A DNA stretch of 64,000 nucleotides from Acanthaster planci (taxonomy: Eukaryota; Echinodermata; Asteroidea; Valvatida; Acanthasteridae): positions 372,683 to 436,682 of the forward strand of contig NW_019091438.1 in assembly GCF_001949145.1 (NCBI RefSeq), given 5' to 3'. A program made the position numbers and the translations under genes. The notes below the pieces were generated by a model, which was given only the letters and a program-made list of their open reading frames with translations, was not told where the DNA came from and searched no databases. Numbering within the stretch: position 1 is the first letter of the stretch; the number at the start of each line of letters is the position of its first letter. Positions 26,537 through 39,500 of the stretch are shown in pieces.

Positions 26537-29500
26537 GAATTCTGTCTGTTGCACGCCTTAATGTTCCACACAATTTCCCAATATATTTGTCACACTGGAA
26601 AAAATGAAAACAGATTAGGTTTCATTGACGAATTCAATTTATTCAATTTATTTCATACATTTTACAAGAATCGTATACAAACTCAGTTCACCGTTATGGA
26701 CAGTTGGATTCTGAGTTCAGCCAAATTCAAAAACTGTTTACTCGAAGCTGCTTTTCACACGTGCCAGTCTGTCATTGTTTTCGGCTCCCTTTTTTTCAAA
26801 TCCCGTGGAGACGCTGTAAATGGTTCGTACCAGTGTGGTTAAAATTCAACAGTTTTGCCAAGGTAATGACAGATGTAACCTTGTTCCAGTTTCTTCCTCG
26901 TCTCTCCCTTTTGGTTTTAAAGATTACTGTACACGGATGTCCACAAAAAAATGACATGCGAGAAATTCGGTATAGAAATTTTCCATTCTCTTATCTCTCA
27001 TGTGTAAAATGTCAGTGTTTAGCATAATGTCTTCCAACCCTGAAACCTTCATAATCGTTATTTAGTTGGTTTCATAAGAACTTTAACCTATATATATGTA
27101 TAAACAGCGGGTTAGAAAGCTGTTCGGGAAGGATTCGTATCTGTGTTCTTTTTTCCCCTCTCTATCGAGGAAGAGAAATCAGGCGAAAGGTGAACGATGG
27201 ATAGCCTCCATGATAAAGCCTGGCCTGCTCTGCTACATCCAGGGGCTGCGCCCCGCACGTCACAAGCCGTCGGCAGAGCCGCGAGAAACATGGAACATTC
27301 GCGCCGTGTCCATCACCGCCCCGCGTTAACTGAACATCGGACCCCATTACCAAATGAACCCGCGTTTGTCATCGAGCTAGCAAATCGCAACCCCGTCGCC
27401 GAACCCCAGATCCATCCTCGGGGGCCTGTGTAACTCAAGACCCAAGCGGCAAACTGCTACAATTTAGTCCGGACCAGAATCGGTTCCCCTCTCCCGATCC
27501 CCCACTCCCTGGTCTTTCCTCGCAGCTATCTATAATAGCTCTGACATTCAAAAGGAAAAATGGAGCGGTTTGTTTAAAATTTCACAACCAGTTTTTTCTT
27601 ACTCTCGGCTGAACTTTTACTTGTCGTATTTGAGAAAATTTCACCGTTCGACTTGAAGAATATAGTTGTACTTTAAATTTGTGCGTCAGTGATTAGTGAT
27701 TAAGAATTATGTTTATATTCGTGGTCTACTTCATGAGAAAGAGGCTGAACCATTGTAACGTTGATGGAACTTAGTTTGCCCGCAAAGCTCGCAAAAGTCC
27801 AACCCATGTCATATCCGCTGAATTCCGGATCACATTCATGACATCTCACACACGTATTCTCGCCCAATTTTAAAGCAAGCATTAGATAGCATTACATACG
27901 ATCTCGAGGTTGGCTTCAGCCTAATTATACCCAAGCAACTTCCCACCGGTACAAGATAAAAATGCAGTTTAAAAAAGAGTGCATAGAGTGTGTGTTTACT
28001 TTCTGTCCTGGGAACCTCGGTGTCTTCCTGGCATGCTTTTAATTCCTGTACTAAGAAAAAAAATTCAGATTCCAGGCGTTCCTTATCCTCACGCGATGCA
28101 AGGACTCAATGCATAATTTCCTTCCAACGATACGCACGCAGGCGATAGTACCGAACGCAGACCGTAAAAGAATGGATGGCGTCCAAGGTGGATGGAATGA
28201 ACATGCAATGGGAGAGGGACAGTCGCATTACGGCTCCACGGTCTTTTTCCCTCCCGGCTCATGGGGCGTGGCAGGGCCAGTCCGTCACCGAGCCTGGCTG
28301 TGTTTCGCGGGACGGGAGTTCACCTTTTACGGTTGAGCACCTGTAGGCCCTCCCCGGTTGTACAGAAAAATGAGTACGGAAGAAATCTTAGATACCTCAC
28401 GAATGATTTGTTTGCAGCCTCGGTCATAATGCCGGGAAATCTGAGGCAATTGATGACATCACCTCGGCCTGGGGCCGACGAGTGAAGGGGAAAGATTCTG
28501 CCCCTTGAAGAAGAGAACTTCATCACTCGTTTGCCAGGATTTAGACAGAGAGGGGCGGATCTTTGGCCGGCAGGAAAGACAGCCAATCCTTTCCTGTATG
28601 TAAGCTATGTCCATGAGTACCCGGATTAACCCGATATGGAACAAGGGGACTCAGATTCCAATTTCGACATCATTGTTTAAGATTTAAGACCGTCTTATAA
28701 GTGTGACTTTTATAAGGGGAACTTGGTCCATTGTCGCCATTAAAACGACTTGAAACTTTGAAATCTGTCTATTTTTAAAATGAAAACCTTTGGACATATG
28801 AAAGCCTTTCCGTGGTTCCCACTCATTCCATGGTTGTGGCAGATCAGCGTATTATGGTCAGTGTATCGAGACTACCATTATTCTTGAGAGGCAGGGGAAC
28901 ACAAACATTTAAACATTGGCCATCCTCTCATGAGAAGGACACTCGGATTTGGAATGACCTTTGGCTACCGACTTCTACCTCGGCTGTCCACATTTCCCGA
29001 TCAGGTTCATCTTCACGAATTACGAAGAACCTTTAGGGCCTGCCTCATGAAGAGAGACAAAAACTAGGCTCACCTAAACCTTTGTCTCTGGAGTACGGGG
29101 ATCCAAACGAGCCTCGAACCAATACGAAGGTGCTTCCCTGGACCAAGGCTGGACCCAAGAACCAGTTTTTGCGGGAAAGGGTGGGGGAATTCGGGAATTT
29201 TCTATCTATAACCTTTTTGGACCTTCCTGAGGTGGGAGGCTAAATTTGGGGACGGTTTACACACAGAAAGGAAATGAAATGGTCCCCACCAACAGAGCCA
29301 TCTTTTCCTCTCATTACTTTGCAAGAATTAAAAACAAATTTTGTCCATTTGGGGTGCGTTCCCCATTCACCCTTCAACGGTAAGCAAAATCGTTGGTATT
29401 ATAATGCACACTGCACTGTGTGTTAATTTAATTCAGTACCGATAGATAGGCCAATGGTTCTGACTTAAGTCATATATTCTCGCGGGAATTTAGACGCTAA

Positions 29501-32500
29501 ACTCCGCATTGTGCCGTTGGAAAGGTTTAATTGAACATACAAGTTACATAAAAAAAATTACTGGCTGTTTTAAAACGACAGAAGGTGACCTTTTTGTACT
29601 AAAGACGAGTTTTCGTTGCGTTTTAAATGGCATTCTTGAACGTAGAGGGCTTGAAGGTACCGTTATACTGACCCGTCCAGTTCGTGTGTTCTATGAGCAC
29701 ACGGTTAACTGTCCACTGTCGTGAATCAGCTTCGTGTGGTTTGCAAGTTAATTGTTCAACCTGTGGACATCACTTTCCCGGGGTGGCCATAATAAATGAC
29801 GGGAATCTATAACTATATCTATAACTTTTTGTGTAATTTCTCCATCGGAATAGGCCAGAAACATCTTCAGCCCCGGTGACTGATCGGCCAGAGCCCCGTC
29901 GCCCGAGGGCTGGGGGGACCAGAAATATCCCCCTCCCTCAACATGTCAATTGAGAGGGGGTCACGGGCGTCTGTCGTCGAGGGAAATGGTATTAATTTGA
30001 CCCGCTGGAGATGATGTTTGGCAAATCAAGGGGGGATATCTTATACGCCGCTGATGAGGATGCCCGATAATTGGTTCACGCGACAGCACAACACTACAAT
30101 AGTACACTGCACGGGCCACTATCACCCACATCGTCCGCACTCCGTGGTGGAATTGGCCTGAATCGATAGGCCCAAGATGATCAGATCGGTACTGGAAGGG
30201 GACGACTCTTGCACGAATCAAGATCACAATCTCATCCTCGCCTTCGGCAAGGGTTGGGTCGATTGAGAGAGGCCAGACTGGACTCGAGGAAGATAAATGT
30301 TGATCTCCGACCTGTTTGTTTGATCAAAACCGACCCTATAATGTACCTATTCCATGCAGTTTTCCTCAAAGTTCCTCCTTTTCGTCTCTTCTACGAGTGA
30401 TTTGGGATGGGATTTTGTGAGAGGACTTAACAAGAAATTGCTTCTCGCCTGCTCATTTTTGTTATTTCCTGAAGGATTTCGCACTTTCACTGTGGATTAT
30501 AATAAATGGAGCCAATGGACGGCACATTGCTGCGTCAGGCTATCGCGAATGCAAGAAGTTTTCCCCTTTGAGATGTAAAGTCTCCCCAAAAAACAGCTCA
30601 ACCTGCTTCACTCTAATCACGTTGGTTTAGCCGTTCTCAATACGAACATGTATAATATAAATCTGGCCGATTGTCAAGTTCAATACTTGATTTAAAGAAA
30701 TTATTATTATTGCCATCAATACGAAGCCCCTCAACGGATACTTTCCAAAGCATACAATTAAACTTTGCGCACTATTCAATTATTATGCCTTCAATTTAAT
30801 TTCAAACATGCTGGGTTGGAATGCCTGACTGGAGGCGTCTGTTGGTCCAGTATTTCTAGCTGCACAGACATGCGCTTCAAGTGACGGGTGAACTCCGTGT
30901 CAAAATAATAAGCATGCCAACAGAGGGCGCTATATACCCTCCACAGTAGCTTGTCAAGAAGGGGCGAAACTTACACGCAAGAGACCCCGCAATGTTTCTT
31001 GCAAACAATACACTGTTTCTGGACTTACTCTGCGTAATTAGTATTTTGTCGTAAGCCATTCCATGTGCCACACTGTATTGAGGAGATAAAATTCAAGCAA
31101 TAGTGAAAAATTATTTAAGCACTTAAAACTTGCTACGTCCTCATTCCATAACTCAGTACCGGTACTTTATTTTTAAAAAAAGGTTTTCATTGTTTCCTGT
31201 AGGTGGACCTTATACGATGTGATGCCATTTGCCAACAGTCCGGAGGTTTGGTCATCAGTAATTACCGGTTGGTCAAGTTCATTTGCTTTATTTGATCCCT
31301 ATGACCGGTCACTGTCTTGACCCCAACCGCTTTGTACTTTATCACCCACCGGCAAATAGAATTGGTAAAACTGGGAGACGCCTGTGCTGTTCTCGGAGCA
31401 GCACCGGAGGTGGTGAATTCGAGTTCGCACTCCGGGGGGGGGACACAACGGCTACAAATAGCTCCCATGCCCCCAGGCCAGGATTCACTTGACTTCCCGC
31501 CAGCCGGATGGCTTGTTAAGATGCAGGGGGATCTCTCCCACGGGTCCTGACAAAAAAACCCGCATAACCCATTGACTTGAGCGGGCACCGGCAGAACCCA
31601 CCACTTGACGGGAGAAAAGTAACAGTGAACCTGAACTAGCGTCAGGGGAATTGGTGTCACAGAGGGGGCGATGACGAGGCTTGTCGGTTGAAATGTGGGG
31701 GGGGCGGGAGAAAAAAGTTCAGAGACCCGGTGTTTGAACCTCGTGCTCCGTTCGGAATTCGACAGCAGTGAATCTAGGCTGTATGTAACACATTAGAATT
31801 AGAGAAGTGACGTCCATTCGAGTGCCCAGTGGGAGCTGGCTGAGGTGGGGAGTGAGCAAAATAATAAAATCCAACTTTGTAAAAATCATGAGATTGGGAA
31901 AGGACATCGCACTGCAATAACAGGCGTTGTCTGTGATACAAATCTTTTGTATCTGTGTGTACTTCGTGGGCTGATCCAGGAATTTTTTTTCGTGTGGGGG
32001 GTCTTTTAATGCATGTGTCGTCTTATGTGCCTCAAACGTTATGTACCTGAAGGCCCGTTCAATCATGGTCTGCTCTCAGTTCCGCAGTGATATATGCAAT
32101 GAATGTTCGCCCTTGGAAAATTTTTAAAAATCTCAAACTCTGCACTTTCAGTTTTTAGGTTCCTTACCGCATAAAGCTGTCCATTCCCCTGGCCAAAAGG
32201 TTGGAGGTAATACTACCTCCCTACCCCCACCCCCATCCCACCCCGGGGATCTATGCCTCGCCTCAGAATTGAGCGGAGGGGTTGAAAATGGCTTGGAATA
32301 ATGCCAACGACCTTTAATTTTGCGTACCAGTCTTATACAGGTATTCTTCACCAAAAATGAAAAAAATAAAAAAGAAGGTGAAGGCTTACCAGATTTCAAC
32401 GTTTAAAATAACAATTCCATCTTCAAATAAATTCGTTTGTTATGTACATGTTCATAATATATCATAATATATATAACATTCCAATATTTAGGATTTGTCT

Positions 32501-32869
32501 GGAAACACATAGAAATTAGCTGCTGATCTCAAAATAACGGTCGAGTTAGGGCGGCCTGTTCTTGACACGGGTTTCTTGTTCTCGTGCTCGAACGGCGGGA
32601 ACACGACTCAAGAGCACTGTTCTCGGAACAGAATCACACACCACCTCCTCGTCAGGGTTTTACAGGAACACACGGAAAAACTCGTGAGATTTTGATTTTT
32701 GAACAGCTACAAAAGTAGAGAGATGGCTTCCAAAGCCATAGACCATAGGAAGTTTTGCAAAATTAGCATTAATTATTTTCTGTATCACAGAAATGAATGT
32801 TCCTGTTTATATAGAAAAGAATTCAGCCCATCCAAACATTAATTCTGGAATAACGTAGCCTACATGGAC

Positions 32870-32881
32870 GCCGCCATGTTG
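32870..32881 (-). promoter_or_regulatory. perfect TISU/YY1 motif without a recognised gene
   Basis: The minus strand reads CAACATGGCGGC, an exact SAASATGGCGGC match. The enclosed ATG (32877) gives only five codons before a stop unless a GT at the fifth codon acts as a splice donor. On the plus strand the same bases form GCCGCCATG, a textbook Kozak start, but that frame stops after nine codons. It may be a promoter remnant or an unrecognised first exon. Confidence 0.3.
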
Positions 32882-33107
32882 CTTGTCACTAACTACCAGC
32901 AATAACCGGTTGTTCGTTCTCGGCGTTCGAGCAGCCGACCCACGTTCGAGTCGGCCAACGCTTCAGACGTTAAGGTGTACTGTAGAGGGCGCTGTTTCTA
33001 CTTGGCAGTGTTTCAGAGTGAAAGCATCACAAATGACCCATGGAGCGTCTACTGATCTCATAGGGGAAGCTACATCGGGAGTGATCAGTGATGATTAGGC
33101 CTACCAC

Positions 33108-34421
33108 TTATTCGAACTTGCATTGTCCAAGTAATATTTGCCAGATCGGGTTTGTACGATCCAGTACCAAAAATCTCTGCAAGGCTTTAGGAAGGGGTAG
33201 CCTAGCGATGTTGTCTTCTATTTCATCTTCATAAGAGGATGCGAAAATCAGTTGAAAGCGGAGTACCTTTCTGCAGAGTCTCTGGAGCGGCGGGGGAGTT
33301 CTACAGGTGAGAAGCGCCTCTCGGAGAGGCTCTGACCCCGGAAGGGTGAGTAAGGCGGGGAGGCTCTCCTTGTCGGGCAACCCATACCGTAGTGTGGCAT
33401 CTGCGAGCTTTAGAACCGCGCTGATGTTGAGTGGACGGCTGTGTGGGTTCTCCAAGAGCGCGTGGAGAGGGTTCATGCCGGTAGAGTCCCGGATGTCGGC
33501 ATCTGCTCCCGCTCGCAGCAAGCATGTGATGACGGACTCATCGGCCGTTCTGCAAGCGGCGTGGAGGGGCGTCTGACCGTTGCTGTCTGTGGCGTCTGGA
33601 TCAGCTCCCTGCCAGAGCAGCATTCGGACACAAGCCTCCCTCTTATGTTGTGGGCAACGAGACTCCACAGCGTAGTGGAGCGCCGTCTTGCCTCGGTTAC
33701 AGGTAAGATGGACGTCAGCTTTGGCTTCGAGAAGCACCGCAAGGCAGGCTTCTCCCATCGCTGCCGCCAGCATCGCCGGTGTTTTGCGGTCAATATCGCG
33801 GGCATCCTTGAAGGCACCGTAACTCAAGAGCATCTTGGCCGCTCCGGGGATGTCGTACCTGGCGGAGTAGTGCAACGGCGACTGCTGGCGGTTGTCACGG
33901 GCATTTGGACTGCTCCCGAAGGCGCATAGCCTTCGGAGGGTGTTGATGCATATCAGGTCTACGGCTCGCAGGTACTGTCGGTACGCTGCGACCTCCTGGG
34001 AGAACAGTTGACTGTCGTCCTTCGGGACGCATCTCGGCCAGTATAAGATCAAGGTGTGGATGGCCGTCTTCCCCTCGATGTCTACCCAGTCAGGGTCGGC
34101 ACCATGCCGGAGGAGCATCTTCACGATTTCTGGCTGGCGGTGCATCACGGCGAATTGCAGGGGCAGCGTGGTCTTGACGGCGTCTCGTGGAAGACTGCTG
34201 GAGTAGTCGCCCTCCTGAAGGTTGACAGCACCCATCGCCAGTAGCTCCTTGCATCTGCTTGCGTCACCCGTGTGGATGGCGTTGTACAGCTCGTCATTTC
34301 GCATTTGAGACTGGCTCCGGAGGTGCATCGCTATTCTAACTGAATCGGAGGAGGATGGCTGCTCGGACGGTGAAAAACAGTTGAGACAAAGTCGGCTAAA
34401 TAGCTTGATTGTTTTATCCAT
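33108..34421 (-). CDS. ankyrin-repeat protein with SOCS-box-like tail (ANKRD61/ASB-like)
   Basis: An uninterrupted 438-codon frame (437 residues plus stop TAA) lies in one exon. I chose the ATG at 34421, with G at -3 and G at +4; the frame stays open nine codons further upstream but without an ATG. Ankyrin repeats are seen at about residues 43-68, 84-117, 184-216, 218-248, 249-286, 287-319 and part of 320-355, with the usual TPLHxA and LLxxGADP signatures. Between repeats two and three is a long insert rich in L, Q and R. The C-terminus (about 375-425) has an LxRLCRK...LPLPxxLxxFL pattern like a SOCS box, which in ASB proteins binds elongin B/C and cullin-5. The GxTxxHTLxLxWP segment after repeat two recalls ANKRD61. 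A ubiquitin-ligase adaptor role is inference. It is on the same strand as IQCD and ends the recognisable gene cluster. Confidence 0.85.
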   Translation of the reverse strand: MDKTIKLFSRLCLNCFSPSEQPSSSDSVRIAMHLRSQSQMRNDELYNAIHTGDASRCKELLAMGAVNLQEGDYSSSLPRDAVKTTLPLQFAVMHRQPEIVKMLLRHGADPDWVDIEGKTAIHTLILYWPRCVPKDDSQLFSQEVAAYRQYLRAVDLICINTLRRLCAFGSSPNARDNRQQSPLHYSARYDIPGAAKMLLSYGAFKDARDIDRKTPAMLAAAMGEACLAVLLEAKADVHLTCNRGKTALHYAVESRCPQHKREACVRMLLWQGADPDATDSNGQTPLHAACRTADESVITCLLRAGADADIRDSTGMNPLHALLENPHSRPLNISAVLKLADATLRYGLPDKESLPALLTLPGSEPLREALLTCRTPPPLQRLCRKVLRFQLIFASSYEDEIEDNIARLPLPKALQRFLVLDRTNPIWQILLGQCKFE

Positions 34422-36554
34422 TACAACAGAAATGTTTAAAAAGAGCACGTTCTAGTAGCTGCGAGTGCGTTTGGCACATTCTTTCTCAGCGCGTAATGAC
34501 GCTCACGTCCACATCAGCAAAGTGAACGCGCTCAAGTTTGCCTTTCTACATCCATACAACAGCTCAATTTTCCAACACTGGAACCAACCATTTTGAACAC
34601 AATAACACATGTAACACATGTAACAAAGGAATAAATAGTGCAAACAGGAATTTTTTAAAAAGTGAAAAAAAAAAACTCGAAGGTCTTTCCCAACAATTTT
34701 TGTTTTATAATAGGAGCTGTTGACCAAGTTTGGAAGATACCTTATTGACGTTAAGACCCATGGTTGAACAACTACGGGTTGGGACTCCAAATCTAAATGC
34801 ATTTGACATCGAGCTCCTTCATTTAAAACTCTGCCCCAGTCAAGTTCGGATGAAATTATGACATTAATTAAACTGGATGTTCTGGAAGCCGGTTTATTAA
34901 GTGAAAGAAGAGTAAAGCTATGCAATCGTGGAAGGGGAGAGGTGTTGCGTAAATCCAGCGGGGGGGCGAGTTATCCTTCTGGACACTGGTGGCGGAAGAG
35001 GTTGGGGGGTATCGGCATGTGCCCCCCTCCCCCACTTTTTCGACTGGGGGGGTGGCCCCCACTTTTTGCAGGACCTATATTAGGTGGGGCTCCATGGATT
35101 GAGCTACCAATGGCAATGGCAGTAGCATCGCTACCAGCAAAATTGAGCGCTCCCGACCAACATGGCTCTTTTCAACCGATGAGGGGTGCTTCCGCTCAGG
35201 GCATATAATTAATGTGATGGAGTATCAAGAAACCAGCCTCGGGAACAGGGTCAAATTCTGGAACTGCATACACTGTATACGTACCATCACCGACACAAAT
35301 TCAATGTAGATGTATTAAACTGTCAAATAGTGGAAGGTGAAAACTGGACGGAGCCCGCCAAGTACGATTTACACCACCAAAAAAAACAACAAAAAAACCC
35401 CACATTTTCGAAAATCGCAAATTTCTGTTAATTTTAAACGAGACGCTGTCTCAGTCTGCACTTTTATTGATACATGTACTCTCCAGTACATGCATGTACA
35501 GCAATGAGTCCGACAGAAATAAGCAAACCGGAATGACTTCTCAAATTAAACACGTTAAACATGATCTATATACATGTAAAGGTATTATGATACAGGTGTT
35601 GAATTGGGAATAAATCCAGCGAAGCAACAGAATAAACATTCCTCAAATCATGTGACTATCTCAGACTATTTTTCTTGATTATGGCTTGCATTTTATGAAG
35701 CAAAATTATCTAACAGAAACAGCTACAATGGTTCAAAGGTCAAGATGTGTACACGGGTACATGCATGTACATGAATACTCACTAAATGCCCGGTTCATCC
35801 TAAGTGCATGTAAATTTACACATATGAGTACAAATTTTCTCAGATGAAAAAATTGGAATGTCAATGATGGATTTGTGTTTCACAAAAGACAGGTGGTTAA
35901 TTAATCACATCTTTCAAAGAGAAAATCACTGACAACAGTCAGGCCAAAGAAACTTCCTAACTAGATTAATGTCCCCGCTTCGCTTGCGAAAAATTATCGC
36001 AGAAATGTTAAAATTCAAATTGTTTTTCCCAACTTCTTAATTACTTCTCATGTCACAATGGTGATGTGGTTGTAAACAAAACTTTACTTGTAGGCTGTAA
36101 CTGGCAACAATACAATAGTCCCTGGGAAGCCAGAAGCTTCCGTAAGTTAACATGCTGTCATACTGGTCTTAGTCAAGACTTAGTAAAGTAATCTTTCTAT
36201 AAGCCGTTCTTCAAGATCCTTGCAACCTATCCACATAAACTCCATGAAGGTAGTTTTATACCATTCTGAATTTGGCATTATGTGCTTACTAAACCAGGCT
36301 GCAGGTACTGCTAGGGTTAAATATGCTGCTTAGAAGACATGTCTGGAGGCAAAGTTGGGAAGCAACGCTTCTTGGTATTCAAACATTCCATGGATAAATA
36401 CTATTGATAAACTGCGAATTCACTTGTGACGAGCAAAAAGTCACAAAATAATCCCACAGAGAAAAACTTTAACCAATGGTTGGAGAACAAAGACTTGCAG
36501 ATACTCTGAAGGAAGGGCGGGATGTTCCATTTGCGTCGGGGGAGAGGGGGTGTT
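34422..36554. other. intergenic region with probable IQCD 3' UTR
   Basis: The part next to IQCD (about 35445-36554) is likely its 3' UTR, because TTTATT at 35462-35467 is AATAAA on the minus strand. Another stretch, 35021-35067, has CCCCCACTTTTT twice in direct orientation, separated by G-rich sequence, probably part of a dispersed repeat. Scattered ACATGTA motifs occur near 35474-35500, 35570 and 35760. No further gene is seen. Confidence 0.45.
35462..35467 (-). terminator. IQCD: candidate polyadenylation signal for IQCD
   Basis: The minus strand reads AATAAA. It is about 1.1 kb downstream of the IQCD stop codon, and I noticed no closer canonical signal. Transcript data are lacking, so the cleavage site is not placed. 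Confidence 0.35.
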
Positions 36555-39500
36555 CTACTTCTTCCCTTTCTTGCCCTTCTTGCCCTTTTTGCCTTTCTTC
36601 TTCTTGGCCTTAAGGGCCTTGCGGCACTTGTAGGACCTCCAGAAGGCCTGGATGACGGTGGCACCCTTGATCATCAGGGCCAGCTCCTTCTCTTCCCGCT
36701 CCTTCTTCTCCTGGGCCACACGCCGCTCTTCCACGATGGTGGTGTACTCCACCTCTAGCGTCTTGAAGCGCTCCTCCAGCTCGTTCAGCTGGGCCTTCTC
36801 CTCTGTGTAGACAGTGTCCAGGTCCTCATACTCATCCTGTTGGGTGGGTATAAAGGTACGGGCCAAATGACTCAATTCTCGCAAATCGGGCAGCCGCTTG
36901 CTGCTGTGCGGGAAGTGATTGCTTAATGGAAACGTCATGTGTGCTGGGCGGAACTCAGTGGGGAAATTGGCGAGAAGCAGCACACAGTGCATGAATTTTC
37001 GGCTGGTAACCTGTTTTTGCCGAGCAACTATTTTCTGCACTTAGGAGATTCTCTGTGCTCGGCAGGTCAAGGAAATTGGCCCCAGTACCCTTTTGTTTTG
37101 TTTACAAACACTGAACAGCATTTCATGGCCAAAGATTACAAAAAGTCTACCCTTTGTTTCTATTAACAACAACACTGTTTGGCTCAAAATGCACAACTTA
37201 CTTCATCACTGTTGAAATGGGCCCGCTTTTTCTAGCAGTTTATAGTAAAAGCATTAATTATTTAGTGTTTACGTATTCCCATGAATTTTTTTTTACCCCT
37301 TTGTGAATTACACTTCTCGTTCCGACTCTCTACTCAAGGACAGAAAAAGTTTTGCCATGCAGCGGAACACCTGCGCTTGTGATGTAGGCAAAAAAAAAGG
37401 TCAGAGTTCAGGGTTATGAGTTCTGTGCAGCCTACAATATACGGAAGCACACGGTACAAGCTGAGCTAATTTGAAAGAGAATGAGCACAAAATTTGACCC
37501 CTTGAAAAGCAATATAGAAATTCACTGGCCCACCTCCCCCAAAACTTCCTGAGGCCTTTGTCATGGAAAACTTACCTGCCGTTCACCCATGTCAGTGTCA
37601 TATTTCTGGATCCAGTTCTCAACTTCGGTTTCAATCTTGTATTTTCTCTGAGGTCAAAACAAGATGATACCATGACGGCTGTTATTGGCAATCCTTGCAT
37701 TATGGAGATCCCATTCAAGCTGCTGGGATACTAATTAATCCAGAAATTAACTACTTTTGAAAATTTCAAAATAAATAGATGACTCAGACGTCCAGGGGCA
37801 TTGATGCTATTAACATATGGATATAAGGACCTGGTACCAAATGCTCCAATACACATACATTGTATTGGACTAGATAGATAGATACATGTATTCCAGTCTT
37901 TTTTATGTTGCTGTATTCCATTTGTTTTTAATATCTAAGAACCCACTAATAATACAAGCGTTCTTGATCTGGCCCTGTTATTTCAACACTTCCGCCCTGA
38001 TGGGCTGATGTACAGAACCCTAAAGGCCGTGTCCCAGACTTGTCTGCTGAAGTGTGTCTCTCCCCCTAACATGAGCGCTGTCTCTCCCCCTAACATGAGC
38101 GCTGTCTCTCCCCCAAACATGAGCGCTGTCTCTCCCCCTAACATGAGCGCTGTCTCTCCCCCTAACATGAGCGCTGTCTCTCCCCCTAACATGAGCGCTG
38201 TCTCTCCCCCTAACATGAGCACTGTCAAGGAGGGGAGGGGGGAATAAAAATGCAAAGAAAAGAAAACGCGAAACGAACGAAGAAAAAACAGGAAAGGGGA
38301 CAAAAATCACCAATTTGCAAGATAATGCCTCAGAGTCGAGACATGTCAACGTTAATGGTTTATCAATTTGCTGCTGATACGTGCTTTGTCCCCCCCCCCG
38401 AACAAAATTTCGCCCCTCCCCCTCGTTTACCTTCCTGAGTGCCAACTCGCTCTCTCGGTGTTCTGCTGTGTTGGTGGCCAGCTGTGTCTTCAGTGCCTGC
38501 AGCTCTGCCTGCAGCTTGGCCTGCTTGCCATCCGAGTTCTTGGCGTCCGCCTGCTGCTGTTTGTCGGCCTCCGACTTGGTGCGGCGGATGTGCTCTTCTG
38601 AGAACTTCTCGATCTGGTTCAGCTCGGCTTTCAGACGACGGATCTCCTCATTTCGTTTGGAGATCTGACGATAAAAGCAGGGGGTGGAAAGTGTACAATG
38701 TAAGTACATGCCGTGTAATTTTGTTTTTTCTTCCAAATTCTGTAATAATTTGGTACTGTAAGAACTGTTCTGACAAAACATATACAGCCTCAAAATACAA
38801 TGGTACAATAATTTTGTTCTGACAACTCTGAATTCTGAATGTGCTGTGCTGTAGGTTACATGCAGGCAAAATCCCAACAAGAAATGGTGCATTATTTCAC
38901 GCCCAGCTGTGTTCGTAACATTAACTGTAGCTGTATAACACCGTACCCAAAGTCACATTCAGCAGGGGAAGTGTTCAGGCATTTACTTCAAAAACACTTT
39001 AGATTTTTTTCGGACCAGTGCCATGGGGGGATGTGCACTAGCGACTTCGAGATATGAAACTCTTTCCTCAATCAGGTGTTTCTACAGAGAGACCCTCTGC
39101 TTGGAACCGCCCCTCTGAAAATACACCCAGCAACTGCATGTACATGTCACCCCAGTAATTTCTCTGATAATGGACCACTCAGTGCTGTGGTTGTCTCTTT
39201 TTCAACAGGCTCCCTGCGTTAGAGGGCATTTCTTTCTTCCTCTAGGATAGGCTCTAGTAAACCTTTTGGGCCTTCATTGTAATTAAATTCAAATAACAAA
39301 GAACAGCCTCTGACTCTGCGTTAACGCAAGGGGTCTAGGCCTATAGAAAAATCGGGAGAAAGAATCATGTAGTTAGCCATTACAGCGGGGCCATCCTGTT
39401 CGCACGCAGGTCGTACGTGTCCACATGTTACATTCCTCTCTGGCCAACAGGGCATCATAACCTGCCAAAATGCACGTGTACACTCAAGTTAAGACATGTG

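Larger units (their letters stand above)
20001..33107. other. non-coding stretch with GC-rich islands, no supported gene
   Basis: No gene is supported. GC- and CpG-rich patches lie near 20010-20230, 22660-23060, 24000-24080, 27190-27530 and 28130-28640. They keep several frames open by composition alone, and none matches a known protein. Other contents are TACATGTACATG motifs near 21400-21510, a hairpin at 21694-21742, a diverged tandem duplication at 25222-25572, a foldback element at 26266-26536, a TISU/YY1 motif at 32870-32881, and an AT-rich tract at 32440-32480. Confidence 0.5.

Noticed and set aside
33441-33929. 162-codon frame antisense to the ankyrin gene
   Set aside because: It is a shadow of the GC-rich ankyrin repeats on the opposite strand.
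38055-38222. CRISPR-like regular repeats
   Set aside because: The repeats are directly abutting with no unique spacers, in an animal intron; this is a minisatellite.
38008-38303. Repetitive frames SPPNMSAV and MLGGETAL
   Set aside because: They come entirely from the 24-bp minisatellite in an intron; unit length divisible by three keeps them open.
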